A DNA stretch of 28,653 nucleotides from Paulinella micropora (taxonomy: Eukaryota > Cercozoa > Imbricatea > Euglyphida), in assembly GCA_009731375.1 (NCBI GenBank), contig BJOX01000120.1, positions 927,129 to 955,781 of the forward strand, given 5' to 3'. Under the pieces are notes generated by a model, which searched no databases, was not told where the DNA came from, and saw nothing but the letters and a program-made list of their open reading frames with translations. Below are positions 18,201 through 27,046 of the stretch, one piece after another. Made by a program: the position numbers and the translations under genes. The stretch's first letter is position 1. Each line of letters opens with the position of its first letter.

Positions 18201-19806
18201 TGAGCCCGTGGTGTGGTTTCGCGGCCAGAAGCTTTGTGTCACCAGTCAGTACAAGTACCTGGGAGTGGTTATCACCGACGACCTGAAGTGGAAGGAGCAG
18301 GCCCTGCGGGCTACGCGTGTCACTGAAGTCGCCACCGCAGGTTGGTACTCTTTGTGGTGTGCAGGTGAGATACAAGCTAGGTATCGTCTCATGTGCTGGA
18401 ATCAACTTGTGGGGGCCAAGCTGAAGTACGCCTTCGATGTCTGGCGTGCCCCCGTATCGCAGCTCACCAAGCTGGAGGCAGCAATGCTGCGCCCCATGAG
18501 GATGATTCTCGGCATCAGCCCTAAGACAAGCAAGTGGATTACACTCTTTCTGGCGCGCTCTTTGAGTGCGGAGCGTTTGCGGCGGGCGGCGCAACTGAAG
18601 TTCTATGGACGGCTGCGTGTTCTACCGGAGAAGCGATTTCCTGTCATCGCATCTCAAGTCAAATCCGACTGGACTGCGGAGGCCGAAGGCGCTATCAGGG
18701 ACTCAATGGATCTACAACAAGGGCTTCAGGAGCTCCTAAATAGCTCAGAGAAGGACCTCGAGGGTTGGTGTTCGACTGTGGACAAGTGGGCCCTTCAGCA
18801 GGACGTCAAGATGGTGCAGCAACTGATGTGGGACAAGCGAGAGGCAGGCAGCGATCTTACTGATGGCCTGCGAGTCATCCTAAGACAAGTCTTTGGAACT
18901 AAGGAGTTCCCAAGATGGGTAGCCCTTGATGATGCGCATTATAATCTGCTTCGGAGAAGGTTGCTCAGCTGCAACAACCGCCTTCGGTTGTACCGCAGCA
19001 AGTTGGTCAGTGGCATGTCCCCTCGCTGCTTCTGTTGTCATGATGATGTCAATGAGTCCCTTGCGCACTTCTTATGGGATTGCCCCATGCATGAGGGGAG
19101 ACGTAAGCAGCTGTTGCTGAGTATGCAGAGGCTCGGTGGCATGGCTGTGGGGGGTGCTGAGGGGGATGGAGGGAGTGAGGAGGGTGGTGAGGTCGTAGGC
19201 GGTGAGGTTGTGGTGGAGGATGTGTTGCTTGGGCGGGAGCGGGAGGGCTCTGTGCGGCAGGGTTGGGATGATATGTCGCCTGTGGATCAATCACGATTGT
19301 TTTGTAAGCTTTTTCAGGGGAAGTCGCGCTTCCGCAGTAACTTTAGGCTTGCTGCGTTGTTAGGGGTTACAGCGTTGCGTCCCCCTCCAAAGTTGGATGT
19401 GTTGTTTGGATCATATGTGTCTGAGTGTTGGTCTGCTAGGGAGGGTAAAAGGGAGGAGCTTGGGGTGGAGGATGGGGGCGAGGAGGTGATTGACCTCACT
19501 GAGGTTCCATCAGCTTCTGTCCCACCCTCTCCCCCAAGTGACGTTGATGTTGCGCGGCGCGGCCGTCCGCGCAGTGTGGACGTCCTGGCTAGAGAGAGGG
19601 GTTCGGGAGCGCAGCGTAGTGTCTCCGAGTTCTTCTCTTCAGCTAACACCCTCGCATCTAGCTCTTCATGCACTTCACAGCCCCCATCTGCCCCTGCTGT
19701 TGCTGTTGCTGCTATGTCTGTTTGGTGTTCTGACAATGCGTTGGGATCGGCTGACCCCGGTGACCCAATGGAGGCACATGTCCAGGATCTGGATCTGATG
19801 CTATAG
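15244..19806 (+). CDS. LINE endonuclease-reverse transcriptase with YANP N-terminus
   Basis: Intact 1520-residue ORF. Residues 49-61 hold KARGLMHYANPGL, shared with the upstream ORF, followed by two 16-residue Lys/Glu repeats. The apurinic-type endonuclease spans about 127-390, with catalytic-type positions visible: Asn in ASHNWQGK, Glu in GAQEHR, Asp/Asn in VADANA, LLDYI, and DTDHKAV (about 383). The RT spans about 660-1010: QGGFRPGRRTTDQ, VLFVDLRKAF (Asp near 828), QQGSPLSP (886-893), YADD (927-930) and YKYLGV. A zinc-knuckle-like CFCC-x9-H-x4-C is at 1262-1280. No RNase H is seen. The C-terminus is Gly/Glu- and Ser-rich. It performs target-primed reverse transcription in known relatives. 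The stop at 19804 is followed by 12 nt and (TTA)n, a LINE-type tail. Met83 (15490) could be the original LINE start if the first part derives from another gene. All key residues are present, so it is potentially active. Confidence 0.9.
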   Translation: MFTPGCPWISTRPVLADSSRKRPAWLDESPMPKRLKRPKNQGPVAVSAKARGLMHYANPGLGAAMQLLEPVEAAPAVIEKEKMPKAVEQKKKEEEPKAAEGSTGAKEKEEGPKAAEGSTEANEKEDGFKLLVASHNWQGKTGYDNVGTAEWASFYKHEGWLVIGAQEHRMGKKQLSKCSLDGFRIFGKPAEVSEKNRCKGGVLFAVANFLGPYCNLVSAPVDHRQQVWLRIASGVTGAQDIYVGNGYFPQETQEEESSEAYAAWQAAIAFFGAKGLVVTVADANAKLGPACSRKEEGIVGQHGEVDDKGAPVRSENGKRLAAVLVATGLRNLSGFSCPVEGSYWWSRREQRGMGTGKHLLDYICASPGLASGAKFGVCEDDLDTDHKAVWAELTWSGQRRPKRAAKPYRSFRVDKLIGAGVSGNDHAAKQALDYLRDKFDDVFQHCLQKLGVHQLPELDLSGGADSQRVVDDVTERVAQSFRMAAHRVLGSRCIRPRFTNNWFDGELKELIQQRREAYAAYRRDESNAEARLNWLRLRKQIRKATRAKKSASFKQVQEEAVKCQREQSSKRFWLLAKRLGGARRTKVSAPVQREDGSLACTLPEKVARWEEFRKNSVKPRENPASAAVVVECCAEAGSLEWEEAEAKRQFHWNDRFRDEVARAMKEHEVGEDTCEELDKPFTQEEVLARQRALNNHKACGEDKVKNEMLKYGGAYINGYLTQYFNWIREAERTPKAWGKGIIVNIPKGGDPTDPDNWRDISIISCLGKLYLSLLATRLTLFVDGPDKLRPEQGGFRPGRRTTDQVFTLWQRLKGRQQQKRESYVLFVDLRKAFPSVWRDGLFERLWKLGVRGKFWRTLRRCYEQTSSQVLVDGALTPEVLEGVGVQQGSPLSPTLFNVFMDELCDRLASALKITDVKRLNDIKALLYADDVALIAHSRTELQKMVNVVAKFAEDYRLEVNLKPGKTEIMPIYTSSKAKRPSIRERGEPVVWFRGQKLCVTSQYKYLGVVITDDLKWKEQALRATRVTEVATAGWYSLWCAGEIQARYRLMCWNQLVGAKLKYAFDVWRAPVSQLTKLEAAMLRPMRMILGISPKTSKWITLFLARSLSAERLRRAAQLKFYGRLRVLPEKRFPVIASQVKSDWTAEAEGAIRDSMDLQQGLQELLNSSEKDLEGWCSTVDKWALQQDVKMVQQLMWDKREAGSDLTDGLRVILRQVFGTKEFPRWVALDDAHYNLLRRRLLSCNNRLRLYRSKLVSGMSPRCFCCHDDVNESLAHFLWDCPMHEGRRKQLLLSMQRLGGMAVGGAEGDGGSEEGGEVVGGEVVVEDVLLGREREGSVRQGWDDMSPVDQSRLFCKLFQGKSRFRSNFRLAALLGVTALRPPPKLDVLFGSYVSECWSAREGKREELGVEDGGEEVIDLTEVPSASVPPSPPSDVDVARRGRPRSVDVLARERGSGAQRSVSEFFSSANTLASSSSCTSQPPSAPAVAVAAMSVWCSDNALGSADPGDPMEAHVQDLDLML
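15529..15624. repeat. 48-bp in-frame tandem duplication
   Basis: Two copies 48 bp apart, each beginning CCGAAGGCTGCAGAGGGAAG, encoding a 16-residue unit PKAAEGST-x-A-x-EKE-x-G. It forms the linker between the YANP segment and the endonuclease. Confidence 0.9.
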
Positions 19807-19818
19807 TCTGAGGAAGCC

Positions 19819-19890
<72 letters not shown>
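19819..19890. repeat. (TTA)n tail of the LINE
   Basis: About 24 TAT/TTA units immediately after the LINE's short 3' UTR; a microsatellite-like tail of the sort used by some LINE clades. Confidence 0.9.
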
Positions 19891-20307
19891 GGACACCGTG
19901 ATAGCCCAGTGGTCAAGTTCTACCATCTGGGCCCTGTCGCCAGTTCGATTCCCGTCGGTGCCACCAGTATTTTCATTGAACATACCGGTCTATTTCTGGA
20001 GCAGTATTTTCATTGAACATACCGGCCCGTCTGGAAGTGTTGGAACTGCCCTTGCGGGGGTGTCATTAGAGCTTATCGTCAATTCTTCGTACTCCCCTCA
20101 CGGGCGGTGACGTCTTGCAAGAGGTTGCTGGGACTGCGGAATAACCTCGGCTTAGTGCAGTCTTGCCCTCAGGAGCTCCATCGGTGGCCCCAATCATCAG
20201 GCGAGAGACTGACACGGGGGGGTGGAGGACCTCGAACAAGGGTATTGGAGGCTTATGTCCGTTGAGGATATGCCATTAGCTGCATCAGTACGCCTCAGAT
20301 ATAGTAT
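19891..20307 (+). mobile_element. SINE copy 1 with tRNA-derived head
   Basis: The head at 19892-19966 is tRNA-like: GACACCG pairs with CGGTGCC (six of seven), a Pol III A box TAGCCCAGTGG at 19902-19912, a B box AGTTCGATTCC at 19942-19952, and a genomically encoded CCA. The cloverleaf is degenerate, so it is not a working tRNA. The body has a duplicated AGTATTTTCATTGAACATAC (19967 and 20004), then a 203-bp segment (20105-20307) repeated at 20598. It is inserted directly after the LINE's (TTA)n. Confidence 0.75.
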
Positions 20308-20597
20308 ATCTGCCTTGGAGTGTTGACTGTGACATATTTGAGGGAAATCCCTATGAAAAAACCTAGTCACACTTGCTAAACAGAGTTCCAGCCTAATGGC
20401 CTCAAGGCGTTAAACTGTGACGCCAACTCATAAACCTTTGGTGGTAGATGCTGGGGAGGAGGGTCGTTGCGCGCGTAAAAGATCTTAAACTCCGCATATG
20501 CTGGTTGATAGCCCAGGACCCAGCAGACACCAGATTGTTATGGGTGGGGTTTCGAGGCAGCTCTAGCAACCGCGCTTGGTGTATGCACTTGCACATT
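20308..20597. other. Spacer between SINE pieces
   Basis: About 290 bp of unique sequence with short ORFs only; nothing recognised. Confidence 0.5.
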
Positions 20598-20830
20598 CGG
20601 TGACGTCTTGCAAGAGGTTGCTGGGACTGCGGAATAACCTCGGCTTAGTGCAGTCTTGCCCTCAGGAGCTCCATCGGTGGCCCCGATCATCAGGCGAGAG
20701 ACTGACACGGGGGGGTGGAGGACCTCGAACAAGGGTATTGGAGGCTTATGTCCGTTGAGGATATGCCATTAGCTGCATCAGTACGCCTCAGATATAGTAT
20801 TATTATTATTATTACCACTATTATAATTAT
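20598..20830 (+). mobile_element. SINE 3' segment, truncated copy with tail
   Basis: 20598-20800 matches 20105-20307 with one substitution in 203 bp and ends in a short (TAT)n tail with ATTACCACTATTATAATTAT. It lacks the tRNA head, as for a 5'-truncated insertion. Confidence 0.8.
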
Positions 20831-21140
20831 GGACACCGTGATAGCCCAGTGGTCAAGTTCTACCATCTGGGCCCTGTCGCCAGTTCGATTCCCGTCGGTG
20901 CCACCAGTATTTTCATTGAACATACTGTCTATTTCTGGACCAGTATTTTTCATTGAACATACCGGCCCGTCTGGAAGTGTTGGAACTGCCCTTGCGGGGG
21001 GTCATTAGAGCTTATCGTCAATTCTTCGTACTCCCCTCACGGGTGAGACGATGGAGGCGCATGTGCAGAAATGCATCAGCCATTGACAGAGAAGCACTAT
21101 TATTATTGTTATTATTATTGTTTTTATTGTTATTATTATG
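20831..21140 (+). mobile_element. SINE copy with tRNA head and LINE-like tail
   Basis: The head at 20832-20906 is identical to copy 1 including A box, B box and CCA. The body to 21043 matches copy 1 with a few substitutions and indels. Instead of the 203-bp segment it continues, from about 21042, with sequence resembling the LINE's 3' end (GGTGA, ATGGAGGC-CATGT-CAG and GA-AAGC followed by TATTATTATT), compared with 19758-19825. It ends in an imperfect (ATT)n at 21096-21140. A LINE-derived tail is how tRNA-SINEs recruit a partner LINE's RT. Confidence 0.6.
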
Positions 21141-21359
21141 TCATTGCAAATGTCCCAATAGACATGGGTTTCGATGCCTGCTCGGATGATTGGAATGTGG
21201 CAGAAGGCACAGGCATCGGCGGAATCAATATTGTGTTTTTTTACTACCAGAACCTCTTTCATATTTTTGCTGTGCTGCAGAGGACCAGACCCACGAAAAC
21301 TGCACGGACGAAGTGGCTGAGGGAAAGGCAAGGCTGAGAACGGGGACGTATGTCTAGAG

Positions 21360-21727
21360 CAGCCATCCGCCGAGAAGATCTTCGTGGGAGACAACTCACA
21401 GCTGCAGTGGTTTCTGACAACCCGCCAGACAAAGATTTTCCATGTCGTCCGCACACTTGTTCTTGTTCTTGTATTTGTTCTGTACGGTGTCTATGCTTGG
21501 TATAGGAGCAGGACAGAAAGGAGCAGAGGATGGCTATCGCAAGGGCCCATCGGATTCGAAGTATCGCTCATTCCTTTTATCCTTATCCTTATTATTATTA
21601 TTGTCATTATTGTTATTGTTATTGTCATTGTTATTGTTGTTAGGTTCCGACGTCTGAACTTCTTCAGGGACGTCAAGTGCTCAGAGCCAGTGAGAGAGAA
21701 GGAGTACCTAAAGATGGGTACTGCAAG

Positions 21728-21758
<31 letters not shown>

Positions 21759-21783
21759 AGTAGTAGTAGTAGTAGTAGTAGTT

Positions 21784-21824
<41 letters not shown>

Positions 21825-22735
21825 TGTTTGTATTGTGTGCAGCTGATATGTGGCGGACCGCTGCTGTTGAAGCTATCAACATCTGCGAGACGCTGCGTTT
21901 GAGTAAGCCTGGGGACTACACCAAATCTGCCCTGGGTTTTTTGGAGGCTGTTAACGTTCTGGGCCTCCACAGGGATCAGAGGGATAAAACGTTGCCCTAT
22001 GAGGAATTCGTCTTTCACGATTTTCCCAGGCTGGGGTGCTTGCGCATGCACCGCACTTTGCCCAAGGTTGATGCTAAGGAATGGGTGAAAGCGGGGCACA
22101 GGCATAAGAGTCCCATGCTGCCTGGCGTGGGCATGGCGTCCACTGCTTGGCAGGCGTTTGTAGTGCTCATGCGCTTGGTAATGTATGAGTGCTGTTCTTT
22201 TTCGAAGTTCAGCCAATGGTTGGGAGCGGCTAGTTCCCTGAATATGTCGAACCGCACTGGCATCCTGCATACAAGGATCGCTGGCCTGTGAGACTGGATT
22301 CGACCCCACTTTTGACTTGGCAGGTACTGATAGTTAGAGGACGCGGACCAGGGGTGGGGGGGGGAGGGGGGGGGGTGAACATGTGTTGATGGTTTGCAGT
22401 CCATCACATCAAGTTCGTGCGTGCGATCAATTGCGTCCAGCGCATGTTTCCTTTTGACAAGCTTGGTGCAGTGAATGCACTGAAAAAGTTCGTCGCGGGA
22501 TGGAGGGACAGTGTATGTTGGATTTATCTATCTATCTATCAGTCTATCCATCCATCTGTCTAATATTTATATAATGTTTTGTGTGTGTGTGTGTTTGTTT
22601 TGTTTGTTTTATTTGTTTTGTTTGTTTGTTTGTTTGTTTGTTTTTTGTCATAGCAACGCGGCCGGTGGAAGGAAAGATTTCAATTCCAACAAAAGCAAGC
22701 TGTACATATGCCCAAGACCCCTGCGCAAAGGTTTC
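21360..22735 (+). CDS. Fragments of an unrecognised spliced gene
   Basis: Several protein-like open segments in one direction, separated by intron-like or repeat DNA. Segment a, near 21361-21440: SAEKIFVGDNSQLQWFLTTR. Segment b, from an acceptor GTGTGCAG at 21841 to about 22290: GFLEAVNVLGLHRDQRDKTL, ending in a TGA in that frame, while another frame continues (KDRWPVRLDSTPLLTW) to a GTACTG donor at 22321. Segment c, after TTTGCAG at about 22400: RMFPFDKLGAVNALKKFVAG, to about 22510. Segment d, after a TCATAG at about 22652: RGRWKERFQFQQKQAVHMPK. Introns contain TTTG, TTG, TAG and ATT repeats. No domain is recognised, and frame switches suggest either a pseudogene or uncorrected indels. Boundaries are approximate. 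Confidence 0.35.
21728..21825. repeat. (TTG)n then (TAG)n microsatellite
   Basis: About 10 TTG units followed by about 22 TAG units with rare interruptions, probably intronic. A related (ATT)n/(TTG)n tract lies at 21590-21640. Confidence 0.92.
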
Positions 22736-22818
22736 ATATGTATGTTGAAAGTGCCAATTGTGAATAGTTTTTGTGAATGTGTAGGGGCTTGCTCGTGAAT
22801 GATGTAGGGCAGGGTGAG

Positions 22819-24163
22819 ATGAGTGGAGAAGATGTAGAGGCAGAGATCAGGAAGAGAGAACAGGAGATTGCAGAGTTGAGAAGTAGGCTTGTGCGTGTCA
22901 AGGCTGGTAAGGGTGCACGCGTCCAGAGCGAGGCTGAGCTCGAGGCTGAGCTCCAGGCTGAGCTCGAGGGTGCAAGTGAGGGTGGTGGAAGTGTAGATTT
23001 GCTACAAGAACGAGAAAAAGCAGAACAAGAAGAAAAAGAAGAAGAAAAAGCAGAAGAAGAAGAAGAAGAAGAAGAAGAAGAAGAAGAAGAAGAAGAAGAA
23101 AGAAGAAGAAGAAGAAGAAGAAGAGGAAGAAAAACATGAACGTGCAGGCCAGGGCCAGAAAAAGAAAGAAAGCAAGAGAAAGGCAGAAGAGAGAGAGAGC
23201 AGGAGGAGGGACATACGGATAGAGGTGGTAAAAAAAGTAGGAAAGAAGTCGAGGGTGATGAGGGTGATGAACGAACAGTTAAAATCAGAGGGTAGTGAGG
23301 GTGCAGAAATGAAGGGACTGAAAGGATGCAACAGAAAGCAGGCAGAAAAGAGCAAGCGGGTAGACAAAGGCAAGGGCAAGGGGCAGAAGGCAAGCAAGGG
23401 AACGATGGGAGAACAAGGAGGCAAGATAGGTGGCAAGAAAGGCAAGCGGTTGCAGAAGCCTGCACATAGAATGCTAGAAGATATTCAGGAAGGGGAAGAA
23501 GAAGGACTGAGTTTCGACTTGTCAGGGGACCAGAGCACGCAGATTTACCCAGAAGTGAAAGAGAGTCAACATAGTCAGTCAGGAAAGAATAGTGGGCTTG
23601 ATGATGATGATGAGGTGCAGATCTTAGAGCTGAGGAAGGGTGAAGTGTGGGAAGTGCAAGAGAGCGAGAAAGTAGGGAAGGTGCGGGTGCATGTACAATG
23701 ATGCGGGCACACAAGAGGAAGTGGTCGAGCTTCTGGGTTGCACCCCACGACAAGCTGCAGGAAAGGTATGTGTTTGCATGTTTTGAATGTATGTGTTAAT
23801 AAAAATTGTGTGTGTTATAGATTGTGGCGACCGTGCAGACGTTTAAGCTATCTGCAGCTCAAAAACGCAAGAACAGATTAACATCAATTCAGGTCTCCGT
23901 GCTGTATTTGAGGTACTTTAGTAGGTGATGCTGCAGGGCTACTGGGCGTCATGTATGGATTCGTGTACGGAGATACACAACCATAAGGTTCAGGTACTGC
24001 AACCCATCTTGTGCATACTTCTGCTATGATCTTGTGTTGCTAAACGTAGAAAACTGTGGGATACACTGCAAAAGGAGGGGGCAATAGAGAAGTTGGTTCT
24101 TGAAACCAAGACCATGATGGATGATTTGTTTCAAGGGGCTGTATTAGTGAAACAGGGCCCATA
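22819..24163 (+). CDS. Charged coiled-coil gene with helix-hairpin-helix-like exons
   Basis: ATG at 22819 gives a coiled coil (EDVEAEIRKREQEIAELRSR), then polyglutamate from a (GAA)n tract (23020-23100). An indel in this tract shifts the frame; the original sense resumes in another frame with a Lys/Gly-rich region and an acidic patch (GLDDDDEVQILEL) to about 23700. A further frame then gives NDAGTQEEVVELLGCTPRQA, joined in frame across a 55-nt GT-AG intron to IVATVQTFKLSAAQKRKN. This resembles a helix-hairpin-helix, similar in layout to that preceding the helicase in Fun30/SMARCAD1-type remodelers. A last open piece (LWDTLQKEGAIEKLVLETKT) runs to a TAG near 24163. No helicase follows, so this is a fragment, an N-terminal remnant or an unrelated protein. 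Confidence 0.4.
23766..23820 (+). other. Canonical short intron
   Basis: GAAAG/GTATGT at the 5' end and TGTTATAG/ATTG at the 3' end, 55 nt, AT-rich and frame-preserving. A second candidate acceptor (AACGTAG) is near 24049. Confidence 0.65.
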
Positions 24164-24257
24164 GAGAGTGCCATTATTTACTATTTCTTTTTGTTTTTTG
24201 CTTTTCTTCAAGTCTGCGGTTTTTCTTCAGACTAGCGAAAACAGCACCTTAGGATTC

Positions 24258-24345
24258 TTTCTCTCTCTCTCTGTCTTTCTCTGTCTCTCTCTCCCTCTCT
24301 CTCTCTCTCTGTGTCTCTTTCTCTCTCTCTGTCTGTCTCTCTCTC

Positions 24346-24384
<39 letters not shown>

Positions 24385-24396
24385 GTCTTTCTCTCA
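24258..24396. repeat. (TC)n microsatellite
   Basis: About 140 bp of TCTC with TGTC variants, marking the change from mixed to AT-rich sequence. Confidence 0.92.
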
Positions 24397-24574
24397 GCCG
24401 AATACAGACCTGAATTCTTAATAAGTTTTTTTTATTAATTCTTAATATTAATAGATTACGGTTCTGATACATTTGTCATTTTCAAGACGTTTTCATACAT
24501 CCTAATTTGGGAGAAATGCATTTCTAAAAAAAATAAATCAAAATCATAATATATTTGTGACTAATATTTTAATA

Positions 24575-24945
24575 AGAATTGACTAATTAAGCGAAAAATT
24601 GAGTCATTTTTTGACTAATCAGGAAAAAATTAGTATTTTTTTTTTACTAATCAGGACATAGAAATCGACTAATTAAGTAAAAAAATTAGTCATTCTTTGA
24701 CTAATCAGGACATAAAAATTGACTAATTAAGAAAAAAATTAGTCATTTTTTTTGCCATCACTAATCAGGACATAAAAATTGAGTCCTGACTAATTAAGCG
24801 AAAAAAATTAGTCAATTTTGGACTAATCAGGACAGGAAAATATAATAAAAAAAGTTAGTCATTTTTGACTAATCAGGACCGGAAAGTATTGGATAATAAA
24901 AAATTTACTAAACAAGCAAAAAAATTAGTTATTTTTTGACTAATA
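24575..24945. repeat. AT-rich tandem array with internal dyads
   Basis: Six to seven divergent units of about 50-65 bp built from GACTAATCAGGACATAAAAA plus AATTGACTAATTAAG and AAAAATTAGTCATTTTT. GACTAATT and AATTAGTC form an inverted pair within each unit, so each can fold. Not coding. Confidence 0.8.
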
Positions 24946-25004
24946 AGGAGCGTAAAAACAACATATAAAATATGTTGTTTTTACGCCCCTTATTAGTCAA
25001 AAAA
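24932..25004. repeat. Long near-perfect hairpin
   Basis: Arms of about 35 bp with one mismatch around a loop of about 3 nt: TTTTTTGACTAATAAGGAGC...ATAT at 24932-24966 pairs with ATATG...GCCCCTTATTAGTCAAAAAA at 24970-25004. It lies at the end of the tandem array and shares its GACTAAT ends. Confidence 0.85.
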
Positions 25005-25008
25005 CCTC

Positions 25009-25090
25009 GTCATTCTGACAAATGTGTGGTGTTTGTAGGAAACCCTTTTTAGATGATTTCCTGCAAGTATTACACATTTGTCAAAATGAC
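25009..25090. repeat. 82-nt imperfect hairpin, pre-miRNA-like
   Basis: The left arm starts GTCATTCTGACAAATGTGTG and the right arm ends ACACATTTGTCAAAATGAC. Over about 34 positions most differences from perfect complementarity are G-U type pairs in RNA, with one C-A mismatch. The loop is around CCCTTTTTAGATGA. A smaller hairpin CTAATGTG/CACATTAG follows at 25225-25247. It may be a MITE-type foldback rather than a transcribed RNA. Confidence 0.7.
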
Positions 25091-25332
25091 ATATTAGCTT
25101 TTATGACAGATCAGTCATTTCTTGACAGATAATAGTGGTTTCCTGCTGAAACAAGCTCTAAAAATATAAATTAGTCAATAATTACACGGAATGAAGTAGT
25201 CATTAATTTAATGTATTCTTGCAACTAATGTGTTTTTGACACATTAGTCAATTTTCTTTGGTTTTAGAATATATGAAAAATGACTGATTTATCATTTTTG
25301 ACTGCAAAACAGCAGTAAACTTTTTTTCGTTT

Positions 25333-26219
25333 TCAAACGTGAAATCGCCTAGAATTTCCGGTTCGTAGTGACAGCACGTATATCTCTCTCGCTGACTCTA
25401 CCATATCGTCGTGTGATGGTCTACTTGCTGCTGTTAGCCTATAATGCTCATTGAAATAGTTCTGCCCATATGCCTCATGCACCTCTAACTTCTCTAACAA
25501 TCCTTTCACTGCCTCCTCCTGTTCAAAATCTTTCCCTCTCAATGTCTCTAACCACTTCTTCTGGAGTAAATGCTGTGTGAGGTATTCGTCCATGTCTTCT
25601 GTGGGTCTTGGTCCGACGCATCTCTTTAAATGCTTTCTCCTCTACATATCTTGCCGCACCGCTGAGATTACCGTATTTTCCCTTGACAATGCAGACTTTC
25701 TCAAACGGGCAATACACCTTTTTGCTTTTTAGGAATTGTATCACCTTTGCTTCCGAAAATGCAGTGGTGACGAGAAGTTGGAACATTCTGCAGCGATGCA
25801 GGTATTGTTGTTCTTCTCTGTACTTCTTCTTTCTCAGCAAATGCACGTCTTTGTTTTTGTCATCGACCTCTTCTTTCTTCTGTTCGCTCTTTCTTCCCAT
25901 GATTTCTTCTCCTCCTTTGTGAGATCTTTCCAGTTGGGTGGCTTCTCTGTCTGTGCCTTTTGCTCTGGTGTTTTTGCCTCTGTCTCGATTGTTGTTGTGT
26001 TTCGTCTTTATCGTATGTTCCATCTGATGTGTCCGAGTCCACTTCATGTGGTTCTCTCGGTTCGTCCATCTCTTCTGCTCTCCTCATGTGATCTCTGTTG
26101 AATCCATATTTTGTTTTCGCTGCTTTATTATGGTCCTTAAACGCATCATGGAACATGTCCCCGAGAGTAGTGTTAATATCATATGCATACTCCTTTATCT
26201 GGTAATAACAGCTTTGCAA
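25333..26219 (-). pseudogene. Unknown charged protein gene, two frame changes
   Basis: Three overlapping minus-strand open segments (26219-25860, 26047-25523, 25593-25333) run in the same direction, each shifted +1 from the last, and together read as about 290 residues. The first is acidic then Arg/Gln-rich (MFHDAFKDHNKAAKTKYGFN). The second has LLRKKKYREEQQYLHRCRMF and a possible globular part (AARYVEEKAFKEMRRTKTHR). The third ends with EQEEAVKGLLEKLEVHEAYG and a TAG/TAA-bounded tail ending SRRFHV. No family is recognised. Codon composition is AT-biased like its surroundings, unlike the GC-rich left half. A TTG at 26219 is not a credible start; an upstream exon is likely. Confidence 0.35.
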
Positions 26220-26696
26220 ATTCTTTTGTTTCCGCTAAACACCTGAGTGTGAGACATCAACTGTCTCAATGCTACTCGCATTGTACCAAAAATCGCTTTC
26301 CGAGGCCCAGCTGCTCATAACAGTTGATTAGGTAATTACCAGGTAACTCACGGATCTAGTACATTTTACACTCCGGTTTGCTGAGAGATTTCGTTAGAAG
26401 CCGCGATGCCAAATCGACACTTTAATACGCAAGTAGATAGCAGAACTGACAACTCAGAGGTAGTACTTCAACGAAACTGAATAAAAGTCCGCACGACTGC
26501 AATTATTACACAATGATTATTGTCCAATCCTGAATGTCAATAAAGTTACGTCCGTTACTCTTATTGACTGTGAGAAATACACGGTCATTCGACTATACGA
26601 ATAAATTACTTCCCCACTCATGAAGCAATTACTAACGGTTAACGTAATGAGTTAACATTCCAACAGTATCAAGTTACAGACTTTTTATGCAAGCTA
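26220..26696. other. AT-rich sequence without a gene
   Basis: Nothing recognisable beyond short AT-rich motifs; it could hold an intron between the minus-strand segments on either side. Confidence 0.5.
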
Positions 26697-27046
26697 TCAT
26701 TGGGCTTTACAATGATTCTGAAATAACTGTATGAATTTCTTAAACTCCTGATCTTCAGTCTGTTGTTGCCGCCATGCGGTAGGCGAGGCTATATGGATAG
26801 TAGTACCATCTTCTAGCCGTACCACTATCCTCTCCGGGTCGTCATCTAGGTCACTTCTCTGCTCTTTAGAGGCTCCGCATAAGCTTCCTGCGTCTCCTCT
26901 TTCTTTATGTTCGCCTTCGCATTCTCATATGCATCATAGGACCACTCAGCGTCCTCCTGGGTATGTTCACATATCCCGTGATCTGAGCTTTGTGGGCTGT
27001 ACCGTAGACCAGTGCGGTCGTATCGGACTCCCTTTGCCATCCCCAT
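26697..27046 (-). pseudogene. Short acidic ORF, one frame change
   Basis: ATG at 27046. The first frame runs to a TAG at 26846-26848 (YDAYENAKANIKKEETQEAY). Another frame, from about 26875, continues with matching character (SDLDDDPERIVVRLEDGTTI, then EDQEFKKFIQLFQNHCKAQ) to a TGA at 26697-26699. About 115 residues in all. No family is recognised. It lies on the same strand and just upstream of the 26219-25333 segments and may be their first exon. Confidence 0.35.

Noticed and set aside
19892-19966. Functional tRNA gene
   Set aside because: A box, B box and acceptor stem are present, but the D, anticodon and T arms do not pair properly and the copy at 20832 is identical within a repeat; it is a SINE head.
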